Shown here: positions 38,201 through 50,300 of the stretch, piece by piece
Numbering within the stretch: the stretch's first letter is position 1
Layout: each line of letters starts with the position of its first letter
Assembly: GCA_034509425.1 (NCBI GenBank)
Contig: JAVTVJ010000076.1
Coordinates: forward strand, 4,464,001-4,528,000
DNA length: 64,000 nucleotides
Direction: 5' to 3'
Origin: Eopsaltria australis
Lineage: Eukaryota; Chordata; Aves; Passeriformes; Petroicidae
Program-made: the position numbers and the translations under genes
The notes under the pieces: model-generated
Databases searched by the model: none
Seen by the model: the letters and a program-made list of their open reading frames with translations, nothing else
What the model was told of the DNA's origin: nothing

Positions 38201-41200
38201 CTATCCTAAGGCTGTCTGGGCATCACTATTGTGATGTTTACTTTACATATCCCTGTTTGCAGTTATTTATACAACGGTCCAAGTTTAACTGTTGGGATTT
38301 TCAGTTCTGTGTGTTTATTCTCTGCTGATTTCTACATGTATAGGTTTCATTTCAGCCAGAATGGCTGAAAGTAGAAAAATACATTTGTGGTGGCTGTTTT
38401 CTGAGAAAAAACCCAAACAAATGTATTTATGTTTTGGAGTGGGGTCTTCAGGTTGATGACGAGAATGACTTGTACATGAGGACATGTCTTTTGCCTCATG
38501 CCTGGAAATCCACCCTCACTGAGTTGTCCAAATTGTGCCTTTGGAGTTTGCACGTGTGCTGGAGCACAGCCAAAATCCCCACAGGGTTTCTTCACATTGT
38601 CCAAGCTACTGCCACAGTTCAGTAACAAACCAGGCCAATCCCAGACTCCAGACCTGGGAGAGGCAGGACAGTTTCACTCCAATGTAAAGGTCAAGGAGTC
38701 AGATGAAGCAACAGAGAGTTTGAAGAAAGACAGAAAAGCAGCCTTTAATTTGATGGACTTTTGCCCTGAGTACAGCTGGAAAAATCACAGCGGGTTTTCT
38801 CTTTCCAGGAGAAGTTTTTAGGAGGGTAATTGTTTGGTCAGTTACATCACTGGGTAAAGTTCCTTGAGTGTGGCAATTTGTGCCTGAGCATGTATAGCCT
38901 GGAGCTGGACACCTCATCACACACAGAACCCCGCAGTGGGAACCTTGATATTTTCCCTTACGTTATCACCAGCTCTGACTCATGCAAGCAAACCAGCTGA
39001 GACATTAGTAGGATAAGAGATGGAAGAAGAGAAATTCAATTAAGAGGGACAAGGAACTGTAATTGACTTCATCAAAGCAGATCCCTAATGAGCAAGATCC
39101 ACAGACAGGTTTGGTTCCCTAATAGTGTGTTTTACACTCACAAAGCAATTTACGTACCAGGGAACTGTTGATATTTGGTAAAATTAGGCACAAAGAGATT
39201 TTAAGTCTCCCACAGGGCCCTGAATGTATCAGTGACAGCATGAGGGAAAGGTCCCAAAACTCCTTCCCAAATACTACCCTTCAGGAAAACTCTTTAGGTT
39301 GCCTTGCATGTGAGGACCCAGCAACTCCAACAAGCATCAGTGGGCAGAGCATGATGATAATCCATGGGTGGAGTGTGGGTACATCAGGAGGACTGGACAC
39401 AGCTCCCTCCAGGAGCCTTTTAGACTCAGTGAAGGTAAACAGGTACTTGAGGTGTGTAAGTCATCTCACACTTGTGGCTGACAAAAGGCAGGTGTCTTTT
39501 TTTTTAAAAAAATCGTGTCAGTAAGACATCTTTTTTTTCTCTCTTAGCAATTTCTACACCAATTAACCGTAACCTGACAATCATTGCAAAGGTCAAAGAA
39601 CTAAAATGTTTAATTATATATGTCAAATGTTTCTGGAGTTTGACCGAAAGTTAGGGTGGAGAAGAGCAAAAAACAAGGGCAAGGGCCAGGAAATTTTGTG
39701 CAAATGAAATAGCCAATCTGAAATAATTTAGGAGAAGGAGGTGGAGGAGCAGGATGTAGATGAGCCACCCATAAAGTGGTGAGGGCATCTTTGGAACACA
39801 GGGCTTCAACATGTAATGCTCATTACATTTTGAGACCAGAAGAGAATAGTTCCATGGCTTAGATGACCTGCTCAGCACTTGCTCCTCAGTTAGCATAAGA
39901 TAAGTAGACCAACACCTTTAAATCCCACTGAAGGGCATGTGTTCCAGACACCTGCAAGATTATTTTAGGAAAACACTACTAAACAATCAGTCTCCAGTTA
40001 TCTTCCATTATGTTTTGAGACTTTGCTGGGATTTATCCTTTCGATGTGTACTGAAGCTTCTTGGTTAGGAAGTGAATGGTGAATCAAATACCTTATGAAA
40101 TTGCAAGTATCTAATATATTTATGGAGTTACCCTTATCAGCTACCTTTGGAAATTCCTAAACATCACACCGGTACTGTTGATCTGCTTTTCTTAATTGAT
40201 GGACATAATTTGTATAAAACTGCTTTAATTCCTCATATTAAATTCCTAAAGCATTAGTGCTCTGTTTCCTTCCAGGGAAGTTTAGGGCAATTGACTCAGT
40301 TTTAACCAGGCCATTCCATTTGCCCTTTCAAGAGTTAAATAAAGATAAACAGAGTATTTCAGGAACTTTATCACTCCAAAGACCTCAAACATTAAAATTG
40401 CTATAACAGAAAATAAAGGAGCAGGATACTTTTTGTCCAGCATAATCCTGTGTAAGTTAATTTTCTGCATAAGTTATTATCTAAAAAATCACATTTCTTA
40501 AAGGGTGCTAAAAGAATGTACATTAGGTTTTCAGCATAGCAACAGTGTTCCCAGTTTTGTTACTGTATTATCTTCTCACCTATTTAAATACCTTTTATGA
40601 CAGTCATTCAGTCCAGGTAAAAACTAAGTAACCAAACAGCAATCAATGAAAGAAAACAAGTGGAACATCTTTCAAAAAGGAGAATGTGCCAGTTGAAACA
40701 AGCCTCCATCAAGGTCTACTGGAACTTCTGCAACCAGTAACTCCAGCTTCGCTTGGTCTTGGCACTGGAAAGAGGAAGTACCTTTACAAGAATGAACCTT
40801 TCCTGGACAATTAATCCCATATGCAGGACTGCTTTCCAACACCAACCCTTGGATACTGGCCTCCTCCACTTGCACTATCTCCCTTTGTAGGCTTTTTAAC
40901 AACCCTTTACAAGGCTGGTTTTTCTTTCTTGGTGCTCGTCCTCACATGTTATTCAACACCACAAGTTTTTCAAATGAATCCGACCCAGAAAATCTTTGAC
41001 TTGACCAGTTCATGTGTACAACAACTGTGGAATATAATTTATCCTATTGTGTAGATAATCTGTAGTTAGTTCATGTTTACTCCAGCATCACGGGCAGACA
41101 AACATTTTTCTGATGTGGCCTCTGATGTCTTTATAAAATTGAGTTTTGCAATATCAGTGAATTTCCCTTTAGGGGAGGGAATTCTTGCTTGGCACTGAAC

Positions 41201-43849
41201 TATAGGCTTTACTGATTTCTCTCTTAGAAGTTTCCAGATGCTTTTTGTGTTAAGATGTAAACTCCAAGGAGCTTACATTTTGAGCAGGAATAAAAGAGTG
41301 GAAAAGGAAGGAAAAAACCCACATGCTCAAGCGAAGCAAAATTCTTTAGGACACACAGCAGCTAAGGGACGGAGCTGGCAAAAATGCCTGTTATGGATCC
41401 TCACTTGCAAGCTTAGAGGCTTTGAAGTCCTTTGAGGACCAGTCCCTCTTGACTGCAGGACAAGGCCTGTAGACCCAGTAGAACGAATTTAAGTGGTCCT
41501 GAACTGGGTGTTAGCTATTAAGCACCATTGTTTCAGGAACAATGCATACCTCTTGACTGGGAGGGAGTTTCCAAGCTTGTTCTATGTGTCAAGTGGCAAG
41601 AACTATAACTGCAGTAATTTCTTACTTTCTCCAGTGGCAAAGAGCAGCCAGTTGTGCCAATCACCACTAATAAATTACACTGTGTTTCTCTTGTCACCAG
41701 ACATGCTCTCTCTCACACACATTTCTAATATCTAAGCATGGGTTGCATTTATTAACAAGTGCTGATGTGTTAAGGACCACACCTCCTTCTCGGGTCTATG
41801 TGTAATTTTCTTCTTATCCTGTGAAGAACCAGGCCATAACCAGCCTTGACTCCCTTTTCTCCACTAATGCCTTCAAGCAGAAGCTTTTATGCCTGCAGAA
41901 CCAGAAGCATCAGCACAAAACTGCCTAGGATTAGACCCTTTGCCTTTTATGGCCAAACAAACAGGTCTTCTTGAGGTCATATTCAAAATGACTGTGAAAA
42001 ATATGATGGGGGAAAGTCTTGGCCGCTTGCCAGTAGCTGTTCACATGTCTTTGTTCCTGTTGATGAAAACCATACTGATTGCAGGGCTGACATCCTCGTG
42101 GACTGGCTGCATGTGCACACAGGATCTGCTGTTAGAAGATGAGCAGATTTTGCACACAGCTTCTCACCAGTGCTCTCCTGGGTGAGGGAAGGTGGCACTA
42201 GTGGCTCTGTCCCTTGCTCAGATCATTTTGCCACTATATCTAGGACACTTACTGAGTCTGCCTGGCACAGCTACTCAGTTTTTCTTCACCCAGTTTATCA
42301 CAGATCCCCAAAATTTGAAGGTGTATCTCTGATTCCTAATGCATTGATGCAATATTAATTTGGTGGGATATAATTAACATATATATGGGGCTTAGAAAAT
42401 TTTTAATAAGGTTTTTTTTTGCTGGCTCACAATTCATTCCTCTGGACTGAAAGAGCCTGCCTCTCTGCTTTGTGTAGCTCTTTTTGATCTTCTTTCTGTG
42501 ACTCTGATGATGGTCCCTCCTCCCCTCAGAAAGAAAAATCCTTTTATCATCTTTTCTCCCTCTGGGTGTTTGGCTCTGTTCTCTGGCTTCAGAGGGGTAA
42601 GGGGGATAAAGTTAAATGATCCCTCCAAAAATAGTTCTGATGATTAGGGCTCTTCCTGCTCTTGGAGGGCCTGGGTATATTATCTTCTGCCTAGCTCTGG
42701 CTTCACTCCTGCTTTATGCACATGTGGGCAAAGCTCAGGGAAGTTGGCACTGAGGTCCAGCTTAGCCAGAGTGAAAGACCCCTCTTCCCTGTGCCAGAAA
42801 AAGATGATGCTGTGAGGTCAGTATGCAATTTTACCAGCAGCAAGGAAAGAGCCACACTGAGAAGTCCCTCTGACAGAGGCAGCGTTGGAAAGTGGTCTGC
42901 TCCCCATCTTTGCTGCCAGATGCAGAGGGGTAGAGGATGCCTGTGGTGGGCTGGCTGCCTTTGACCTTCTACTGTCCTTCAGCATTGCTCTCCTCACAGG
43001 GATCAGAGACCAGAGGAGCTGCTTGCCCCTGTCCTTTCCAAAGTAAGGGAGCCAAGGTGGGTGCAGACATCTTGGGGTGCTGTCTGGCTCTCACCTGCTT
43101 AGAGCTCACTTCTGTGTCCTTGCTTGTGTTGTACCTCTGAAAGGCAATTTCCCAAACTGTGCCAAAAGAGGGCAGTTCCCAGAACAACTTCAGCCCGATG
43201 GAGACACGAGGAGGAACCGCATCCTGCCACTGAGCCCCCCTGAGAAGTCACAGGCAGGGTGGGACACTCCTTGCCTTGAGCCTTTAGGGTTTTCCATGAA
43301 GCTGAAAGACCAGTGAGCTCTGCAGGCTGCTCATCAGGGCCATTGAGGTTGTGAGAAAACCTCCCAAAAGACAAACCTGACATGTTCATGGGCATTACAT
43401 GGAGCTGAATTATTCACAGGAAATGTGTAAGCAAAACTTAGGTGTTTTTCTCAGTAAAAGCTCAGCAGCTGGGGATCAAGTAAAGTGCTTTCTACCAGGC
43501 AAGCACTTTGAAGCAAGCCTGCAGTGATTTTGGGGTAGAGACTGAGACTGAGAGTTTCAGGATCTGGGTCTGCAGGCAAAAAAAAAGTGTACTTGGGGAT
43601 TTTTTTCTTTTGGTTTCAGCTTCTAGCTCTGAAGCGTGGGGATCAGAGCTCACACCTATGAATGTCAGGGGAAAAAATTCCATGCTGTGTAAGCAGTGTA
43701 CTAGCTGTAGCAAAAAAAGAGCAGTGCACTGAAAGTTTGATGTGATCAAATAAAAACATATCCTTGTGCCACTCAGACTGTGAATGAGGTAAAATAATTA
43801 AAAGTTTGAACAAAGTGCTTTCTAACTCCCTTCTGTTCTTTTCCCACAG
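35208..43849. other. non-coding, no gene recognised
   Basis: Long plain stretch. It contains a TCF/LEF-like palindrome at 37010-37021, an AT-rich simple repeat at 38063-38098, perfect short inverted repeats at 38350-38370 and 43482-43509, and many chance frames. No RNA gene or mobile element was recognised. Confidence 0.6.
38063..38098. repeat. AT-rich (TATAA)n-like simple repeat
   Basis: Imperfect reiteration of taata/ataat units. Confidence 0.75.
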
Positions 43850-44078
43850 GCATTTGATACATTGCTTCATCTTAACTGGGGAAACCATATTTAATTTGAA
43901 CCTGGATTCAAATCACCTGAGCCCTGGTCAAAAAGTAAATGCAAAGTCAAATCAATTTTGTGTAAAGCTGAGTACAGCCAGCTACTGGGAATTACAGCCA
44001 CTGCTAGCAATTATCACAGTTGTGATAGTTATTTCCAGAGACACTTTATATTTTGTTTTTGCAGGCTCCACTTCATAA
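43850..44078 (+). other. candidate terminal exon, 76-codon frame
   Basis: Seen: one of the best acceptors in the window, a pyrimidine tract ending CTTTTCCCACAG at 43827-43849, followed by a frame open to TAA at 44076-44078. Its second half is hydrophobic (ELQPLLAIITVVIVIS), resembling a single membrane segment, and is followed by a short polar tail. An internal GTAAATG at 43938 could act as a donor. A perfect inverted repeat lies inside near 44013. The protein is not recognised. AT-rich chance frames often read as hydrophobic, so the coding claim is tentative. Confidence 0.27.
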
Positions 44079-47000
44079 CACACAAACTTGAAAATTACCT
44101 TTTACGCTTCACCACTGAAATGTTATTAATTTGCTAAAAAAAAATTAAAGAATCAATCAGTATCTTAGAACTTTAGAACTTGCCAAAGAGACTTGATTTG
44201 CATTCAAAATCATTCTGTGTGAAAGATGCCTCCAATTTAATTGAATTTTCAGAGTTCTCTTGGAGGCTTCCTCTCTTTGACTCTGGGTAACACAAGTCAG
44301 TATTTCTCTTTCACTTTGTAGTCACAGCCTCTCTTCTGGGGATGAGGTCTGGGGCAGAAACTGTTTCTGCACTGATGACACAGCTTTGCTGGCTGGCTCG
44401 GGACTCACTGGGACGGTTTTGTAAACCACCCATGGAATCCATCCCAGTTCACCCAGACTCCTCTTTTAACTTTCTGAGGACAATATCCAGCAAACATTTG
44501 CCCTTCAGAGAAGTATTTATGGCTGAAGAGACTCATCAAAGAGTCCACAACACAGTGCTTGTGGGGGAAAGGCAAATCTTGTATTTACTGTGCTCACAGC
44601 CACTTACTTGCCTGCAGAAGGGATGTCCAGGAATTTTGCACCAGCGGCTTTGGAGGGCTCTGACAGCTCCAAGGAGAAGCTGGGTACCTCCCTTCCATCA
44701 AATTTCTATTTGCATATTAATGAAGATACTTTGCACTGAAACCAGAATAAAGTTTCAGACATGAAACACGCTAAGACTGAGAATAAGGGAAGAAAAGCAG
44801 CAGTTTGTGGGCAGGGTGACCTGGCCTACGCCAGGAGAAGCAAAGAGCTGAGCAGATGAGCAGGCAAACAACCTTGTGGCTCAGTTTGCTCATGTGCTGT
44901 TCAGCAGAAGAACCAAACCAAAGCAACCCCACAATGCTAAATATGAGAGTATGAGCATTTTACAAGAATCGAGATCAGGTTAAAGACTCTGTGGTCCAAG
45001 AAAGAGCTTAATGTACCAGATCATGTATTCATGCTGAATATCTCAGCCAGCACTAACTGTGATTATACATTTTCCATTCTAAATATAATTTTTCTAGTGA
45101 GTGGCAATGAAAAAGTTTGAACAGCTTGCTTGGAAGGGGGCTGTGCTTTGGTTTACAGTGGGCTTGTAGCTACAGACAATTGCTAACATCCAGCTACTCA
45201 ACTAGGTACCTTTCTGAGAGAAGCATCTTTGTAAAAAGTGGCACCCTGAGTTTTGTTAACTGGGGATACTGCCTTGAAAAAAACCAGCTTGTGATTTTAT
45301 TCAAATTACTGCAGCAGCATAAAATTTGGACCAAGCTGTTTATGGATTGGGGCGGATCCAGGACTACAGAGGTCAGGAAGAGTTCAAGTTCATACATAAT
45401 GTATGGCATGTTTTAATAAGGCTCCTTTCATACTTCAGTTTGTCTGCCCGCCTTTGCATGAAGCTGTAAAGCCACAGGCATCACTGTTTAAAATTAAACA
45501 AGCACGGCTAAAGCCCTCACCCTCTGCACTTTTAAAGGCAGGTCTGTTTTCCAGGTCGCTCCACGGAGCCCCATCGCAGCTGTGTGAGGCAGATGCCCCA
45601 CACAGCACAGGAACGCCTGCCCTCCCAGCTAATTATCCAGCCCTTTGTTTCAGCTCCTCTGTTTGCTCAGGGCATGGCAGCCGTGGGAAATTCCTGCCTC
45701 TGCTGGGAAGCTGCTGATGGTGGGGTGAAAATATTTCTACATAGATTAGACCTTTAAAAGTGGTTACTAATACCCACTAATATGGATGGACACTTTCTGC
45801 TATACATTGCTTTGCTCTCTTTCCCAGCTATTAAGGAATGCAGCATCATGAGAGCCAGTTCTGCAAGATGCTGAGCCTTTGGCAGTCGTCCAGCAAAAAC
45901 TTAAATATAGGGATAGTCCCATTGACTTCAGCTGGTTGGAATGAGCCCTTAGGCCCAGATTCTCAAAGGCATCTGGGCAACTGGCTCCCAAGGTCTGGAC
46001 TCAGAGTCTGCTTGCATTTGTGATATATTTGGTTCTTGAGACAGGGGCTGTTTAATCAAACAGCTCTTCCTTTTGGCTGTACTCTTTTTGCAAGATGAAG
46101 ATTTGTAGTTTTCATAGCCAGGATTGGGGTCTACAGAACTGGATGTGCTGATTTGAGTTTCTAGCTCATAGAAATGTGTCCTAAAATCCTAGTTGTGAAT
46201 GTACCAAGCAATATTCTGAGCACAAGCCTGTGTTGCAGCAGAAGGTCCAGCTTTACAGCCCTCTTCTGATGTACATGGTAGCTATTGTAATTTTGTGTTT
46301 GGAAGTGAGAGAATGAGATCTGGAGCACCTACATGGCTCAGCAAATGTCATATAGTGGGTCAGAAGTTATGCCAGAAAAGGAAAAGTTGGATTTCCTAAG
46401 CCATTAGACAGCACAGCTACTCCTGTGGGTGAGAAGAAGGGTATGAGACCTGGCCTGTTTTGCAGCCATAGCTGGCAGATAGGAATGGAGTCAGTCCAAT
46501 GGGTGCAGGCACGGTGCAGGTGACAGTCTTAAAAAGTTTGTACAGGCACAGTTTGAAGATGGCAATGCTTTCAAACTCCTGGATATAGGTCCCTGTTCCG
46601 ATTTTATTCTGAAATTGTATCAAGGTGAGCATCCTCCTTTTCTCCCCGTTTGTTTTCACCAAGGAAATCTGAGTTTTCGGGCTGCAGTGGGGAAATAGGC
46701 TGTAGTCAGGCTCAGACCCTGCAGACCAGCACGTGTCAGAGCTCACATCACAGAGCAGGTTAAGCATGGCCTCCCTCTGCCATCCGCTCAGAAAGGAAAT
46801 TCTCCAGCAGAGTGAGTGTCTGGCTGTGCTGTCGGATTCAGTGCTGGGTAAACAGAGAGGCTATGGCAGACAAGCACGTGTTTGCTTTACTTCCTTAAGA
46901 AGCAACTGCGTGCCAAATATGTGTAACTACATCAATATACCAGAAGTGTGCAAAATTCAAACACTTTGAATTTCTTTTTCACCAACTACATGATGTCTTT

Positions 47001-47120
47001 TACACCAGAGAATATTCCAGTCTTGCTTGGCAAAAGACACCTCTTGCATGCAGCAGTGAGTGCCTGTACAAATATCAGAGAGAGATTATGGATTAGGACC
47101 TAAATATGTTTAGGACATTA
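44079..47120. other. non-coding, no gene recognised
   Basis: Plain sequence. A small patch at 45540-45680 keeps several CpGs and contains ctaattatcc, which may be a minor regulatory element. A very small splice-bracketed unit of 20 bp (46792-46811) has a good acceptor and a GTGAGT donor but is too short to call. Confidence 0.55.
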
Positions 47121-47360
47121 TGTCAGGGGAGGTTTGTGTAGGACATTAGGAGAAGTTTCTTCACCCAGAGGGTGGTCAGGTACTGAGACAGGATTCCTAG
47201 GGAAGCGATTGTGGCAATGAGCCTTCTAGAATTCAACAAGTGTTTCAACAACATTCTCAGGCACATGGTGTGACTTTTGGGGTTGTCCTATGCAGAGCCA
47301 GGAGTTGGACTTTATGATCCTTGTGGGTCTCTTCCAACTCAAGATATTCTGTGATTCTAT
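47121..47360 (+). mobile_element. CR1 LINE 3' fragment, CR1-Y-like
   Basis: Sense-orientation CR1 tail. It contains 'tcaggggaggtttgtgtaggacattaggagaagtttcttcacccagagggtggtcagg', then 'ggagttggactttatgatccttgtgggtctcttccaactc', and ends in atattctgtgattctat. About 240 bp, 5'-truncated. The tail wording ('gatccttgtgggtc') is the same sub-type as the copy at 11623-11788, which lies in the opposite orientation. Confidence 0.94.
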
Positions 47361-50300
47361 AACATTTAGGGTGGCACCTCAAGCCTCTACTGTACAGCTG
47401 TTTATTTCCAGTCTTGATATTGAGGATCCCATTCTAACTGCTGAAGGTCAAGGATTCCTTTCATTCTAAACCCATTTGAGATGCTCTAGGGCATCCCCAT
47501 CTCATCTGTAGCTACTGCTCCAAAAGGGCACGGATGTCCTTTGATCCTGTGCTACATCTGACAGCCTTCAGGGGTGTCCCAAGCAGCTCTACTTGCCCAT
47601 GTGTGGATGGTCTGGCACCTCGCCTCAGGTTCATTTTGTGTTTGCTCTCGCTACAGATCCAGTCATTGCACATCCCTCTGAAGCTGCTGTTTGAACTCTC
47701 CTCTGCCAGACCATATGATTTAATGGCACTCTTCCATTTCTGTTTTCTGATGCTGAAAGATCAGTGTACCACTAACATTGGCTTGCTTAATGTATTGCCA
47801 AGAAGACACCTTTAGTTCCTAATTATGGTTCAAGAAATACTGACACCAAACCTTCCTTGCCTAGAAGAGCTGAGCCCTTCCAGCTGGGCGTCATGTTTGT
47901 TAAAAGCTATGGATGTTTTAACTACCTCCCCAAGCAAAGCCCAGCATCATTTAGGCTTCAATTAAAGAGAAAATAAAAAAGATTAAATGCTACACAACAG
48001 CGTTTCCATACCTTTATTTTATAAGTTGCTGCTTCCCAACCACCTATGCTGTGTTTGCTTGCTCCTGACAGCCTGGTGAAGAAGAGGGTGTGGGACTAGG
48101 ACAGGGAGAGGCCAGAGGCAGATTAATGGTGACTTTCTGAAATTTATGCTTATTTGAGAGAGGTGAGACTACAACCAGAGATGGCTGTTAAGTGTCAGTG
48201 TGACAGGGAGTTGCAGACACCTCAGGCAACATTGGACTCATGCTTCACAGCTTTTATTTACTGAGCCAGCCCCAAATGAATATGATCAGTAGGCAGGAAG
48301 GAACAGAACAGCATAAGGAATGTTTCCTCTTGCAGCTTCTGAGTGCTTAAATTGCTCAACCCTGAATACTTTTCATTCACACTGTAAGCTTTAATCTGTT
48401 CCCTTTATTTCCTCACGTGTGTCTGCAAAACCTCCTCTGCAGGATGCTGGGTGCATGCAAGTTGTGCTAACTGCATATATAAAATTTGCAGCAAGCACTT
48501 GATTTTGCCTCTTACGCTTTAGATAATCCTGACGTGAAAACTTGACTGCCCTTTGTGTACACTCCCTGCAGGAATGGGGCACAGCATGGATGAAGGAAAT
48601 ACTGAAAATTTGAGGAAAGGATGCCATGACCTTCCTTCTGTGCCAATACTCGAATAGCTGGGCAACCTCTGAAATGCCCTCTCACAAACTCATGCTTCTT
48701 GAAAGGGATCAGTCCTTGGTGCCTAAAACCAGCCCGTTTGTTCCTGCCACTCTGGTGAAATTCTACAGCACAACTCAAGCACAGAGGGTTCATCTGAGCA
48801 AGGCTGCACTTCCTTTTAAGCTCTATGGCACCAGCCAGAGAAAACTCTCAGTTTTGGTTTTGGTCGTACACCTTGCAGTTCATTGGAGGCCACTGCTGTG
48901 TTACAGAATGAATTTCTCCCCTTGGTGGGGAAGGCTTGTTCCTGTGCAGAGCTGGTCCTTATTACCCCCACATACAGGTCCCTTTTCCAGAAGTATCTTA
49001 GCTGACGTACAAAGGAGCAAGATTCTCCTCTCTGGAGCCAGGGAGTATCTTCATCTACCACTACATTAAGCAGGCTGGGACACGGTCTGGGTGAGCTGAC
49101 AGGTACAGCCTGTATCTGTGTTGCCTACCAAAGCAGGCTCTCAGCCTCTGAAACAAGGGTTTTATTGGGAATGGTGAGAAAGCTGAAATGCTGGAATTGC
49201 CTGTGCATGGAAAGGCTGTACATTAGCACAGGGCTCAGGATGCAGGTCTGGACCACTCTGCAGGAACAGTCTCATCCTTGCCCACAGAGGGATGCAGGCT
49301 GTTTGCCTCAGTCCATTCCAGCAGGGTTCCAGATTGCAGGGCGCATGGCACCTTCCCATGGGCCTGTCACCTGACCAAGAGGCAAAACATTCACTGCAGC
49401 CCCACTTCACAGGCTGAGCAATGCTTGGGAAGAGGCTATCCATCAGGTGAAGGGAAGGGTGGAGGCTGGAGTGAAGAAGCCCTTCTCCCATATCAGACCT
49501 GATGAGATGCCAGCACTGATGTTGCACAGCCTCCAAACAAGGTCCAGTTTAAGATTTACATCCCATCTGTGCATTTTACCAGTGCAATACTCCTCATAAA
49601 ACATTCACATGGATTGGATTCCTACCAGGTCTTCAGTGTTTTGAAAACACAAGGTGCTGCTTTGGCACAACTGTCTTGCTGTAAAGCCCCTGAATGGCCT
49701 GAGGACTTATGAGAATTTTGCAAGCTTGATTATTTTGCTTTTTCTAAGGTTCTGCCAGTCTGTACAAATTTATGGTGATCTTCAAGAAGGCTGTGACTGA
49801 CACTGCATGGGCAAGGCTTGTTTAGACTAAAATGGATAAGGACATCAATGGGAATGGGGAGAGCTGGGAAAGACTAAACCCAACCTCTCATGTAACTTAT
49901 GAATCTCTCTGCAGAAATCACTTAGGACAGGATCCTCATGAAACACTTGTGTCACCCAAGGACATGTGTCCCTCTGAAACAGGGGAAGCTTTGCTTTATA
50001 ATTTTCAAGGGAATTTGCAAATCCCACTCTTTTCCTTGAGTGTCTGCCTTGTACTTTATGAACTATGGGGTAACTGTATGCATTTCTGTTCAATGCAAGA
50101 TGAGTCCCCTAGAACCACTGGATATTTCTCCATTATAAGCACTGTTAAAAAAATAAATCCAAGCCTCATCTCTGTTGTGTTGTTTTGTTTTGAATTTTCC
50201 TCTGATTCATCTGAAGAGAGCATGTTTCAGAGATGTTTCTATCCACAGTGTGTCATATTGATCAATTTCTGCAAGTTGATTATTTGTCCAGTGATCTTCC

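Noticed and set aside
38628..38821. Protein-like open stretch after CTGCCACAG
   Set aside because: The acceptor is weak, the frame also runs open upstream of it, and no donor is convincing.
39413..39455. Unit from CTCCCTCCAG to GTAAAC or GTAAGT donors
   Set aside because: Two competing donors and no supporting reading frame beyond what chance gives.
46792..46811. 20-bp unit with strong acceptor and GTGAGT donor
   Set aside because: Too short to judge coding, and isolated from any other exon-like unit.
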